Assembly (NCBI GenBank): GCA_949130495.1
Contig: OX422211.1
Coordinates: forward strand, 334,584,504 to 334,648,503
Direction of reading: 5' to 3'
From: Sambucus nigra
Lineage: Eukaryota; Streptophyta; Magnoliopsida; Dipsacales; Adoxaceae
Length of the DNA stretch: 64,000 nucleotides
Shown here: in pieces, positions 45,946 through 56,679 of the stretch
Layout: the number at the start of each line of letters is the position of its first letter
How positions within the stretch are numbered: position 1 is the stretch's first letter
Position numbers and translations under genes: made by a program
The notes under the pieces: model-generated
Databases searched by the model: none
What the model was told of the DNA's origin: nothing
What the model saw: only the letters and a program-made list of their open reading frames with translations

Positions 45946-47543
45946 TGTCACCCCATAAATTTTCATAAAAATCTAAAAATGAGTTTGGTGTCAGCCATAT
46001 TCCCAAAATTATGCACACAATGTCACAAATTTTGTGCATACGTGATATACCCCATTAAGGTCCCTAGGGTTAATTTAAAAAATAATCAACCCATTAAAAT
46101 CAATGTGTTCCATTATACCGTAGCAATGCAACTACCCACTAAAGGAGAGTTCATTAATCTCAACCTAATTAAAATTACCCATTAAATAATTAAAAAACAG
46201 TGCATGAGAAGAAATAATTTTTAAACGAAGAAAACAATTTCAATGTGATCAACTAATTATAAAAGAATTTAACTAATTTTAGAGTGTCAATAAACCAATT
46301 ACATAAAATAATTAATTAACTAATAAAATAATTTATTAATAACAAAATTAAATTGCAGATTAAAAAATAAATTACAAATGGACTACACTAGTCTAAACTA
46401 ATGAAATCCTAAAAAATGGGATGAGAGAAGATGCCCAATTAGTTAACCAAAAGGATCTTTTTATAGGTTAAGAATTGTGGTTGGGGATTAAAATGGGAAT
46501 TCATAAATATGGGCAAGTGGGGCAATGGGTCTCGTGGGTATGCTGGAAAAAGAATGGAATAAAGGGAAAAGGAAATTGGTATAACCATATGGACAAAAGG
46601 CAAGGGAGGAAGGATGGAAAGACAAATAAAGGAGTTGGGTGTGGGGCACAAAACCATATGGGATGGAGATGATAAAAAAAGGAATTAAACAAATAAAAAG
46701 AATAATGGGGAAATGGGAGTCTTTGAGACAAAAAAAATCACATGGGAGCCCACTGAACAAGTGGGGAAAGAAATCATGTAAGGGGAGAAAGGCACTCACC
46801 ACGCACGTCCTAGGATAGGGGACGCCTTATGTGCGGAAAAGGTCGAAAGGGGTAAGGGAACCACGTGGCACGCTAAGGGTTGTTTGATCGCGCCGCCACA
46901 TGGCATAAATCAAGACATTGAAGGAATTTTAGAATTAAGAAAATAAGGTTGGGGGGGGGTTCGAACTCGTAACTTGCTCCCCAAGCAGACTCTCCCTTAC
47001 CACGAAGCCAAATGGCTCCTCAATATGTATAGCGTGACGACAAATATATAAGACCATTCTTCTTCCCAAATGTCATAAATTACACTTTAATACCAAAACT
47101 TCAAATCTTCTTCATATAACATCGGATTCACACACCATAAGAACCGATGTGGCCCACATTTCGATGCCAACAATATTTTAATAGTATTCAGGTCACGAGG
47201 TCAGACTTCAAGTTTGACACGGGGCTTTGACTTTATTTTGGTTTCAAACTTTAAACGGACATAACTTCTTCTTTAGGGAATGGATTAACTGACGGTTTGA
47301 ACTCATATGTTCCTTGATTTAATGATGAAAACATCCATGTAGAGTTTGAGTCCAAAATTTATTATCTGGATTTACCATTTTGCCCCTGAAAGTGCGTATG
47401 AGAATGTTTATTGCTCTGATTGCTTCACGACTTCACCACTAGCATCGTAAATCTTGTAAATACTCAGATAAACCTTGTAAAATTGAGTATCCTTTAATAT
47501 TTAAGGTTATAAAATGAATAAATATAAAACGTGGGTTATAACA
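45946..47543 (-). repeat. Possible solo LTR, about 1.6 kb
   Basis: Plus-strand ends TGTCACCCCATAAATT and CGTGGGTTATAACA form the kind of inverted termini seen in plant gypsy LTRs. The interior has LTR-like features: a tRNA-like segment, GCCACATGGC and CCACGTGGC boxes (about 46860-46910), and a phrase TTTGCCCCTGAAAGTGCG near the right. The flanks (CAAAG and AACAT) do not match, so no target duplication supports the limits. Orientation is a guess. Confidence 0.35.
46955..47020 (-). other. tRNA-like segment with pol III A- and B-box-like motifs
   Basis: On the minus strand TGGCTTCGTGGTAAGGGAGA (46991-47010) resembles an A box, and GAGTTCGAACCCC (46957-46969) matches the B box GGTTCGANTCC closely. 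Spacing is tRNA-like. The rest does not fold into an evident cloverleaf by eye, so this is more likely a SINE-head or tRNA-derived fragment than a working tRNA. Confidence 0.4.
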
Positions 47544-47886
47544 AACATAAATTACAAAAGATGATAGAAAATTAGTAATAAAATGCAATATTTGACACTA
47601 ATCAATAAACTAGAGATTATGTGCATTGTTAAGCCTAAGAAGTTTTAATTTAATTTTTATGAGATTCTTCCAAAGTTGTAGTTTGAAACTAGTTTATGTT
47701 AATGATAGACATGGATTATTGTCTAACTTGTGCATTCTATATTATGAGAGAATCAATAAGCCAACAATTATTAACATTTTAGATAAATAAAAAACTTTTA
47801 CTTCTAAAATTTAGGGCATCTTGTCCTACTTCACTGTTATATATGCCTCCATTGATTATGTTATTAGGAGAAATCTTGGGGATTAG
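47544..47886. other. AT-rich stretch before the LINE fragment
   Basis: No feature recognised. It may be a decayed upstream part of the LINE endonuclease domain. Confidence 0.3.
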
Positions 47887-48146
47887 ATGAGTACGCTTAG
47901 AAGCCGAATTTTTGATTCTCAAATGTCTATAAGATATTTTAATTGTGTTATAGGGGCTCATGAATGCAAAGGCCCAAGATTAACATATGTCACTAATTCT
48001 GTAGATTTTAATAATGTTATCAATCAAGGTGAGTTTTCTAAAGTGAACTCTAAAGGTATCTTCTTTACATGGAAGAAAGGTAATTTTTTTAAATGGAAAG
48101 GAGGTTCGATAAATCTCTTTGTTATAAAAAAATGGATGGATGTTTG
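47887..48146 (+). pseudogene. LINE (L1-type) endonuclease fragment
   Basis: The reading frame contains YFNCVIGAHECKGPRLT and DFNNVINQGEFSKVNSKGIF, then FFTWKKG and VIKKWMDV. This matches the C-terminal half of the apurinic endonuclease domain of plant LINEs: GDFN-hydrophobic-GxxE, then a WI...L..V...G..FTW block and a W.D stretch. The usual GDFN is YFN here, so a catalytic Asp is lost. No LINE RT is present. The fragment is cut on the right by an Ogre-type LTR that begins at 48147; the apparent extension of the ORF to 48165 is inside that LTR. Confidence 0.62.
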
Positions 48147-49744
48147 TGTATACACCACATTCTAGGACCCCCCCCCCCCAAGTCTTTCCTTAGGTCCCTA
48201 GAACCTCCCCATTCACTAAAAACCCTATGTCATACTTTGAGTACCGATCTAGTGGATATCGCGCACTCCCAAGCCCCATTTGACTCCGGTCAAGTCCATA
48301 GTTATATTGAAAGATCAATGAATCTTCAAAGGGATCTGAATCCCCTTTCCAATGGTCTACCCCATGCATAAATCGGCATAAAGCTTCGAATGAAAGGTCT
48401 AATTTACTGTCAAAAATTGATTTGGAGGCCACCGAGCACTCCTGAGCCCTGATTTGACATCAATCAACTTCATCATCAGAGAAACAGCTCAATGAGTCCT
48501 CAAAGGCACTGAAACCCCTTTCTAACGTTTTGCCCCATGCACGAAACGGTAAAACCTTTCAGGCAAATGATCCATTTTCAATCAAAAACTAATTCGGAGG
48601 CCACCGGGCACTCCCAGGATCCGTTTGACCGAGGTCAACTCTTTAGATCGAATGATATTGAATGAATCTTTAAAGGGAACTAAGTACCCTTTCTAACGGT
48701 CCGCCCTGTGTGCAAATCATCCTTACAGTATGGACAAACAACCCATTTTACTTCGAAAGGTCACCGGGCACTTCAAGTCCTCGTTTGAACAAAATCATCT
48801 CTCTGAACCAAGAGAAGCTCTTAGGAACATCAAATTACCTCAACTAACCTTTACAATAATCTACCCCATTTATGATTCAGACTTACGGTTTGGAGAAGTG
48901 ATCCATCATCGTTCGACGATCTTTCGTTCAAAATACCGACGGGCAATTTCGATCCCTATTTGAGCCAAAGTCAACTCTCGATCCAGGGATAGGTCTAAGG
49001 ACTCTTCAAGTTATTTGAATTTACTATCTAACAGTATTACCCATGTGCAATTTGGACTTATGGATTGCGTTTTATGATCATTTTTTCCAAAAATCTGCAT
49101 GAGATTGGAAATTGGAAGGTCCATTTCCCTGCCTATTGGCAGTGTGTCTTGGGCTACCTACCGATTGGCCGGGGAAGTACTATGTCGATCAGAAGTCCCC
49201 CACCCTATATAAGGAGTGAATGAGCTCACTTCGAAAGGTACCCTAGATCCATCAATACCAGTAATGTCAACAACATTCTTATACAATCAGCGAAGTTTTC
49301 TTATGTCAAATTCCTTTCGACTTTTCATTCCCATCATTCTCATACCCAATTTAGCAAAAATATCATTCTCTCTCATCCTATATTCATCCCAACTTGCAAG
49401 GAAGCTCATCAAGGATCAAGGCCGAGCTTTAACTCTCCCAAAGAAGGTCCAAAAATCCTTCTCTCTTTAAATTTCTTTATCTTTGCATTGGTTATATAAA
49501 TTCTCAATTTATCTTTCACTTTAGATTATACACATTAATATCTCATCCTTTATTAGTTATATTTGACATAATTTATTTTCCATTAAAAAGGCCCAAAACA
49601 AAGAAAAAGAGGGTTACACCCATAAATTTCTATGGGATTCTTCATCACATTTTCTCAAAACTAAAAATATCTTTTCTACATATACACTCACATATAATAA
49701 ACTCTGGTTTGAATATATGGGATAAAATCCACCCTTGTTCCTTA
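48147..49744 (+). repeat. Ogre-type LTR fragment with ~170-bp subrepeats
   Basis: The start TGTATACACCACATTCT matches the start of the LTR at 51526 (TGTAGACACCCCATTCT). The first 900 bp hold about five imperfect copies of a ~170-bp unit (marked by GGGCACTCCCAGG-like phrases at about 48256, 48437, 48604, 48765 and 48940). Then follow a TATA box (49206-49213) and a transcribed-type region ending near TATGGGATAAAATCCACCC. The corresponding full LTR continues beyond this point; here it is cut at about 49744. No PBS or coding part is attached. Confidence 0.75.
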
Positions 49745-50151
49745 TGCGAATGTAACACCCCGAACAATCTGACAAGCGAGGTGTCCATCATGGCCAAGTG
49801 TCTCTAGCACTGACAGTGATCGGTGTATAGGGAGTGCCTGCAGCACCGAAAGTAGCCACAATGGGTAGGTGTTATATGCTTCCGACTCGGGAGCCTCAGG
49901 CAGGACAGGCGCCGCAGGAGCCACGACGTGGCTAGTGCAGTAGCACGATACCTATTATTTTCTTAGATACTTATATATATAGGTGACTTATATTTATTAT
50001 ATTTTCATCACGGGATAGGTGCGTGTAGGATTGGATGTATAGACCCCGATCGTGGAATTCTATGGGTAGGCATATGTGAGCCTTATTTTATTTTGCACAT
50101 TTACACTTCGTCAAATTTCGAGGACGAAATTCTTGTGCTAGTGGGGAAGTA
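49745..50151 (+). pseudogene. 3' internal tail of a gypsy chromovirus-like element
   Basis: The right end has TCAAATTTCGAGGACGAAAT then GTGGGGAAGTA just before an LTR start. This is the same tail-plus-polypurine arrangement as at 43030-43069. The left half (49750-49940) is GC-richer than its surroundings and opens with TGTAACACCCCGAAC; I recognise no domain in it. Confidence 0.5.
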
Positions 50152-51525
50152 TGTAATATCCCATTATTTTAAACCTTAAAAAACGAGTTTTAAATTAACA
50201 ACTCAAAAAGATATTTTAGATGGATTTAATTACTATTTTTTTTAATTAAAAGATGGGCATTTTAAATTAAAAAGATTATTTTGGTCAAAATTTGATTGAA
50301 GTAAAAAGATTTTTGGGGATTCAATAGTTTTTATAATTGAATAAAAATTAATACATTTAGTTAGTTACCTAGTAATCTAGAAATTGGTTTTACATAAGGG
50401 TAAATTCTTAATTTCGTAAATTTTTGGAACTCCAAACATTTTATTTTTGGGCATGAGAAAGAGATGAATTTGTTTTTTTGTAAAATTTTAGTATTATACT
50501 AATTATAATTTTTTTAACTATACTTGAGGTGAGAGAGGGAGAAAGGCGTTGAATCCCATTGTTTTCCTTCTTACGCGCATAGCATCTGATTGGGAGGGCT
50601 GAGTTCTTTATTATTATTATTTAATTGTCCCTTAAATCCTTTGTTGTTTTTCCCATGTGTACTAATGATTACTAGAATTGTTCCCTTCAAAGTTGTTTGA
50701 CTTCACACAAAAATTTTTAGTTACATGCCTCCAAAGTTTTGGGACGTACGCGGACTTAATGGGGTTGTTAGGATAATTTTTTTAAATCTTTTATGCAATC
50801 TTTTGAGTGTTGGAATTCATTTAGGACTCTTCTATCTCACCTTATAAAAAGAATCTTGACCCACTTTTTATAAAAAATCACACACTTTTTGTTTCCAAAC
50901 TCTCTCTTCCCTATACAAAACAGAATACTCAAACCCTTATATTTCAACTCCAAACCTCCATTAAACAAAACTTCAATCATATTTTGGGAGGTATAAACTA
51001 TATATTTTTAAGAACGCCCAAGAACAAAACTTACTTATTTTCGTGAGTTTATTTTCGTGAGACGAATGCAACTGGGTTTTCAGAATTTTCAAGAAAACAA
51101 CATTTCAGTCATGAATACTTATATTCTCTCTCTTGAGTATTATTCATTTTAAATATCACCTAAATATTAATTTACATGCTTTTCTTCAAATAAATTAGCA
51201 AACTTTAGGGAAAGTGAAATCTAATTCGGGATTATTTTTTTGAGAAATCTTAATCTGAATTAAGACTTATAACCCTTGTGTGCTTAGGATAGAAATTTGG
51301 TTTTGTCATTATGGGGGTAGGATTTCATGTAGAAAATCATAGTTGCGCTATTTAAATGAAAAAGAACTCCTGTAATCACATGAAATTCATGTAGGTATGA
51401 TCAAAGTAAATTATGGTTGTGTGCTCCTTAAACTCGCATGATTTTGAAATTATGAATGTTGAATAAAATAAATTGTGTTGATTACGATAATGGATTAAAC
51501 AAATTTAATTAAAGTAAATTGTGAC
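50152..51525 (+). repeat. 3' LTR of that gypsy element, interrupted by element 5
   Basis: Starts TGTAATATCCCATT after a polypurine tract. It holds a TATA box at 50843-50850 (TATAAAAA) and an AT-rich leader. It runs to 51525, where the Ogre-type LTR begins; the rest should lie beyond element 5, outside the window. The 5 bp before the insertion are GTGAC. Confidence 0.6.
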
Positions 51526-52407
51526 TGTAGACACCCCATTCTGTTACCCCTTAAACTCCCCTTAGGTCCTTAACACCTCCCTTCATCACTACAAACCCAG
51601 GTCATACCTTGAGTATTGACCTAGAAGTCGTCGGGAACTCCCAGGCTCTGTTTGACTGAAATTCTAAGTCTTCAGCTCGACTGAGACTGAATGAATCTTC
51701 GAAGGGCCCTGAAACCCATTTCCTACGATCCATCCCGTGTGTGATTCCGACTTACCATGTGAACGAACGACCTGTTTTCCCCTGAAACTCAATCAGGAGG
51801 CCACCGGGTTCTCCCGGGCACCATTTGACCTAATTAAATTCTTTAACTGGACTGAGACTGAATGAATCTTCGAACGGCACTGAAACCCCTTTCCAACTGT
51901 CCGTCCCGTATGCGATTCCAACTTACGGTACGGACGAATGATTCATTTTACTCTGAAAGGTCACTGAATGGTTCCAGGGATTGGTTGATCGAAGTAAACT
52001 CCCCGAACTGGATCAAACTCTTTGGAATGTTGAAGTAAATCTCCTAACCTTTCCAATGGTCTGCCCCGTGCACGATTCAGACTTACCATGCGGACGAACG
52101 ATCCGTTTGCGTTTGACGATTCCCCATCCAACGGACCAATGAATGCTTCTGAGCCACATTTGACCCAAAGTCAACTCTCGAACCTGGGAGAATTCCAAGT
52201 ACTTTTGAAGGTCTCTAAATTACCTATCCAATGGTTTGCCCTGTGAGCGATTCTGATCAATGGTTTGCGTTCTACGACCGATTTTTCGAAAAGGCTTGAA
52301 AGACACTGTCAAACGACAAGTCCCAGACCCTGCCTATCGGCAGTGTGCCTAAACGCACCTGTCGATTGGAAGGAACAGGGATATGTCGATCGATAATTCC
52401 CTGGGCC

Positions 52408-52415
52408 TATAAAAA
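52408..52415 (+). promoter_or_regulatory. TATA box, LTR copy one
   Basis: CCTATAAAAATGAGGCC downstream of the U3 subrepeats. It is conserved in copy two and, as TATATAAG, in the fragment at 49206. Confidence 0.65.
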
Positions 52416-54249
52416 TGAGGCCTGACCTCACTTGCAAGGAGGGCCCAGATTTGATAGATATCACTCTCAGCAAATCCAGAAAACCTCTCTCGAAGTCAAC
52501 GTGATTTTCACACCCAAATCCCTTTCCAACCTTAACTTTTTATCATCCTTTTCATCAAACTTGGTGAATTCACTACCCTCCAACATCATCCAAGTCTAAG
52601 GGTTGCTTTCCAACATTCAAGAACAAGCTCAAGATCTTCAAGAAGGTCCAAATTTTCTCAACTCTCTCCTTAAATTCTCATAAATTCGCAATAACTTGTT
52701 TTATTACTTAGCACTTTTATTATCTCATCTCACACATACTAATATACGTTTTATTTAGTATTATTGCGCATCTCTTATTTTCATATAAATAAAAAGTCAA
52801 AAAATAAGAAAAAGAGGGTTTGCTCATAAATTCCAAACGGGAACTCTCATACTTTTCTTACACAATTCTCACAACTAAAACAATTTTTCTACACACACAC
52901 ACACGCAAATAAGAGAATCCCCCGGTTGGATTTATGGGATAAACCCTACGCCTCATTTTGCAAGCAAACTACGTGGACTTTGATGGCTCTATAGGCTACG
53001 TAGGCATCTCGGGGTAAAACCCGAGACTCGAGTCCTATTTTTACTTTTTCTCTTATTTTCTATTTTCTCTAAACTCCACTCTGTTATATTATATATATAT
53101 ATATATACATATATTTGTTCTTAGTGGCGTATTATTCCACATGCGTTATCGTTCCATCATAACGGTCAACGTAAGGATAATCGCGTAAATCCTATTTTCT
53201 AATATTATTTCTACATTCCTACGGATGACTCGCTTTACCTCTTCCACGGTACAAGTCGATGACTCCTATCTCCACTATATATCCACATGCACACACATCA
53301 CGAGGAAAATAAAGGAAAATAGAAAAAACCCATGAGAGACCATAAGGGTGGAATGGGTGCCTAACACTTTCCCATTTCGTAACTTAGCCTCCGGACCCTT
53401 TTCGAATCATTTTGGTTTCGTATGCATCAGTATGTCTTTGGATGCCGTCCTTCGGGATGGCTCCCTTTCTTTTGTCTATTTTGACTAAAATAGACAGGGG
53501 AATCTATCTCTCAACATTTTTCACCTCACCCAAAAGATGTCGGCCAAAGCGCTCGCAAGAGGTACGCACGGGACCTAGGATCCTCCCTCATGCCGCTAGC
53601 GCGCTGCGAGGATCGGGGATGGCCTCAGTGATCGCATGACAAATTGGGCACTCCGGAGCTCCATTTGACCTAAGTCAACTCTTTAACTCGGCCGAGACTG
53701 AATGAATCTTAGAAGGGCACTAAAACCCCTTTCCAACGGTCCATCCCGTGCTCGATTCTGACTTACGATACGGACAAACGATCCGTTTTACTCCGAAAGG
53801 TCACCGAATATTTATAGGGCTTGGTTGACCAAAGTCATCTCCTAGTACCGAACCAAACTCTTTAGAATGTCGAATTAAATATCCTAACCTTTCCAACAGT
53901 CCATTCCATGAACGATTCAGACTTACCATGCGGACGAACGATCCATTTGTGTCCGACGATTCCCCGTCCAATGGACTGATGAATGCTTCCGATCCACATT
54001 TGACCCAAAATCATCTCCCGAACCCGGGAGCTGTCCAAAGGACTTTCGAAGGTCTCTGAATTTCCTTTCCAATGGTCCACCCCATGTGAGATTCTGATCA
54101 ACGGTTTGCGTTCTACGGCCGATTTTCAGAAAAGGCCTGAAAGACACTGCTAAACGACAGGTCCCAGACCCTATATATCGGCAGTGTGCCTAAACGCACC
54201 TACCGATTGGCAGAAATAGGTCCTATGCCGATCGGTAATTCCCTGGTCC

Positions 54250-54257
54250 TATAAAAA
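54250..54257 (+). promoter_or_regulatory. TATA box, LTR copy two
   Basis: CCTATAAAAAGGAGGCC at the equivalent place in the second, PBS-proximal LTR copy. This would be the promoter giving RNA that carries the intact PBS. Confidence 0.65.
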
Positions 54258-55470
54258 GGAGGCCTGACCTCATTTGCAAGGAGGGCACAGATCTGATAGA
54301 TATCACTCTCAGCAAATCCAGAATACCTCTCTCGAAGTCAGCGTGATTTCCACACCCAAATCCCTTTACAATCTTCACTTTTCATCATCCTTTTCATCAA
54401 ACTTGGTGAATTCAATACCCTCCAACATCATCCAAGTCTAAGGGCTTCTCTCCAACATTCAAGATCAAGCTCAAGATCTTTAAGAAGGTCCAAATTTTCT
54501 CAACTCTCTCCTTAAATTCTCAAAAATTCACAATAACTTGTTTTATTACTTAGCACTTTCATTATCTCATCTCACACATCCTAATATACTTTTTATTTAG
54601 TATTATTGCACATCTCTTATTTTCATATAAATAAAAACCCAAAAACTAAGAAAAATAGGGTTTTCTCATAAATTCCAAACGGGAATTATCATATTTTTCT
54701 TACACTTTTCTCACAACTAAAACAATTTTTCTACACACACACACACACACAAATCAGAGAATCCCCCGGTTGGATTTATGGGATAAACCCTACCCCTCAT
54801 TTTGCAAGCAAACTACGTGGACTTTGATGGCTCTATAGGCTACGTAGGCATCTCGGGGTAAAACCCGAGACTCGAGTCCTATTTTTACTTTTTCTCTTAT
54901 TTTCTATTTTCTCTAAACTCCACTCTGTTATATTATATATATATATATACATATATTTGTTCTTAGTGGCGTATTATTCCACATGCGTTATCGTTCCATC
55001 ATAACGGTCAACGTAAGGATAATCGCGTAAATCCTATTTTCTTATATTATTTCTACATTCCTACGGATGACTCGCTTTACCTCTTCCACGATACAAGTCG
55101 ATGACTCCTATCTCCACTATATATACACATGCACACACATCACGGGGAAAATAAAGGAAAATAGCAAAAACCCATGAGAGACCGTAAGGGTGGAATGGGT
55201 GCCTAACACTTTCCCATTTCGTAACTTAGCCTCCGGACACTTTTCGAATCATTTTGGTTTCGTATGCATCAGTATGTCTTTGAATGTTGTCCTCCGGGAT
55301 GGCTCCCTTTCTTTTGTCTGTTTTGAGTAAAATAGAGTGGAGACTCTATCTCTCTACATTTTTCACCTAACCCAAATGACGCTGGCTGAAGCGCTCCCGA
55401 GAGGGATGCACGGGACCTAGGATCCTCCCTCACGCCGCCCGCCCGCCGTGTGGATCGGGGATGGTCACAG

Positions 55471-55488
55471 TGGCGACTCTGAAGGGGA
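55471..55488 (+). other. Primer binding site, Ogre type (tRNA-Arg)
   Basis: TGGCGACTCTGAAGGGGA one base after the LTR end. Ogre elements use a site of this form complementary to a tRNA-Arg 3' end. Confidence 0.85.
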
Positions 55489-55926
55489 ATTATGAGGGAT
55501 AGACTCTATTTACATGGGTGTTATGTTTGTTTATATTTTCCCCCTATTTGCATGTTCCCCTCTATTACTCATGTGTACCCCATGCTTATGCTTCTATTCA
55601 CAGGCTTGTAGAAAATTCTCCATGTACACTTCGCACCATGTTCACCTAGGGTCATATATATCCACATGTTTCACGCATCACCCATCCATATTTGGTGTAC
55701 CATTGGTACTTGTACTTTGCTCCCTGTTGGCATAATCAACAAATACATTCTCATAAGATACTAATAAGAGGATCATGCATGATTCACATGACATCACCAA
55801 AGAGCATTGTGATTGACCAAATTTTACCCAGTAATTGGAGGGTCACTTCATGATGGGCACTGGTCCGGTAGGGTACAGTTAGCCTAAGCGATATGACTCT
55901 CACCTTCCATTAGCTAAGTACCTTCG

Positions 55927-56445
55927 ATGTATATCGAACGGTTCCCTCGCATCATACCGCTTGACCGAAGTCATGACGGGAGGTATATTACAGGGAACTC
56001 ATTCACGTACGCCGAGTACATCAAATTCGCTCTCACACGTACCGTCCCCACTAGGTATATGGTGAGGCAACTCATGTACACTCAGGTATATCAAATGGCT
56101 TGTACACATGTACCAATTGCCCGTAAGAGCAAGACTTATATCGTGGAAGTCACGCCAAAGGGGGGAACCCTTTCCGATTCACCCAACCAACTGCATACCC
56201 GCATATATGTGTCAAGCCTAGGACACACATATAAGATTTCCGGTTTCAACCCAAAACTTTATCGAAATTCCGAGTCAGCCTACAGCCCGAATCTTGGTGC
56301 ATTTTTAAAATGGGACCCCGTCTGTGAGCCTAGTCACAAGTCCATCCATAGCTTTGCATATATTACAAACCCAATTTTTCCAGGCCCGGGTTCCGTCTGG
56401 CATTTCATTTTGCATTTAGGAGAATTAATACAAGTGAAAACATAA
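55927..56445 (+). CDS. Uncharacterised 172-codon ORF in the leader of element 5
   Basis: An open frame from ATG at 55927 to a stop at 56443-56445, between the PBS and gag. It is rich in Tyr, Thr, Ser and His (PRIIPLDRSHDGRYITGNSF, TYIVEVTPKGGTLSDSP, SSLGHTYKISGFNPKLYRN). I see no signal peptide, membrane span or known domain. Full-length Ogre elements are known to carry an extra ORF upstream of gag, so this could be a relic of it; it could also be chance, as everything else in the element is broken. It is the longest unbroken ORF in the leader. Confidence 0.35.
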   Translation: MYIERFPRIIPLDRSHDGRYITGNSFTYAEYIKFALTRTVPTRYMVRQLMYTQVYQMACTHVPIARKSKTYIVEVTPKGGTLSDSPNQLHTRIYVSSLGHTYKISGFNPKLYRNSESAYSPNLGAFLKWDPVCEPSHKSIHSFAYITNPIFPGPGSVWHFILHLGELIQVKT

Positions 56446-56679
56446 TAATTATAATAATCATGCTCAGACCGTCTCCAAAAAGAAAATTCTTTTTTTTTAT
56501 CCAAAATCCAAAAAACATTTTCCCCTCTTTATCAAAAATCCATAAACATTTCTCATCTCTCTATCAAAAATCCAAAAACATTTTGTCTTTCCATCTCGAA
56601 AAAAATATTTTTTCATCACTTTTTTCTCAAAATAAATCCCATTTTTGCGCCATCTCAGGTCGATCGCAAACCCTTGGCA

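Larger units (their letters stand above)
51526..55469 (+). repeat. 5' LTR region of element 5: one full LTR plus a tandem partial LTR
   Basis: LTR copy one runs 51526-53627 (TGTAGACACCCC to GATGGCCTCA). It is followed by a short PBS-like relic (53628-53640) and a second copy lacking its first ~280 bp, 53645-55469, ending GATGGTCACA next to the true PBS. The copies are offset by about 1,841 bp and are very similar from the TATA box onward (TATAAAAA at 52408 and 54250). U3 holds ~170-bp subrepeats at about 51632, 51807, 51966 and 52137; the second copy begins at the equivalent of the second subrepeat. CA and TA microsatellites occur in both copies (about 52891 and 53090; about 54732 and 54936). 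Confidence 0.85.

Noticed and set aside
46439..46802. Overlapping ORFs of 65-104 codons on both strands
   Set aside because: No motif, Pro/Phe/Ser or Gly/Lys composition bias, and they lie within a putative LTR.
46955..47020. A functional tRNA gene
   Set aside because: A- and B-box-like motifs are present but no convincing acceptor, D or anticodon stems could be paired by eye.
55514..55735. 73-codon Cys-rich plus-strand ORF right after the PBS
   Set aside because: No domain; leader sequence of the Ogre-type element where short chance ORFs are expected.
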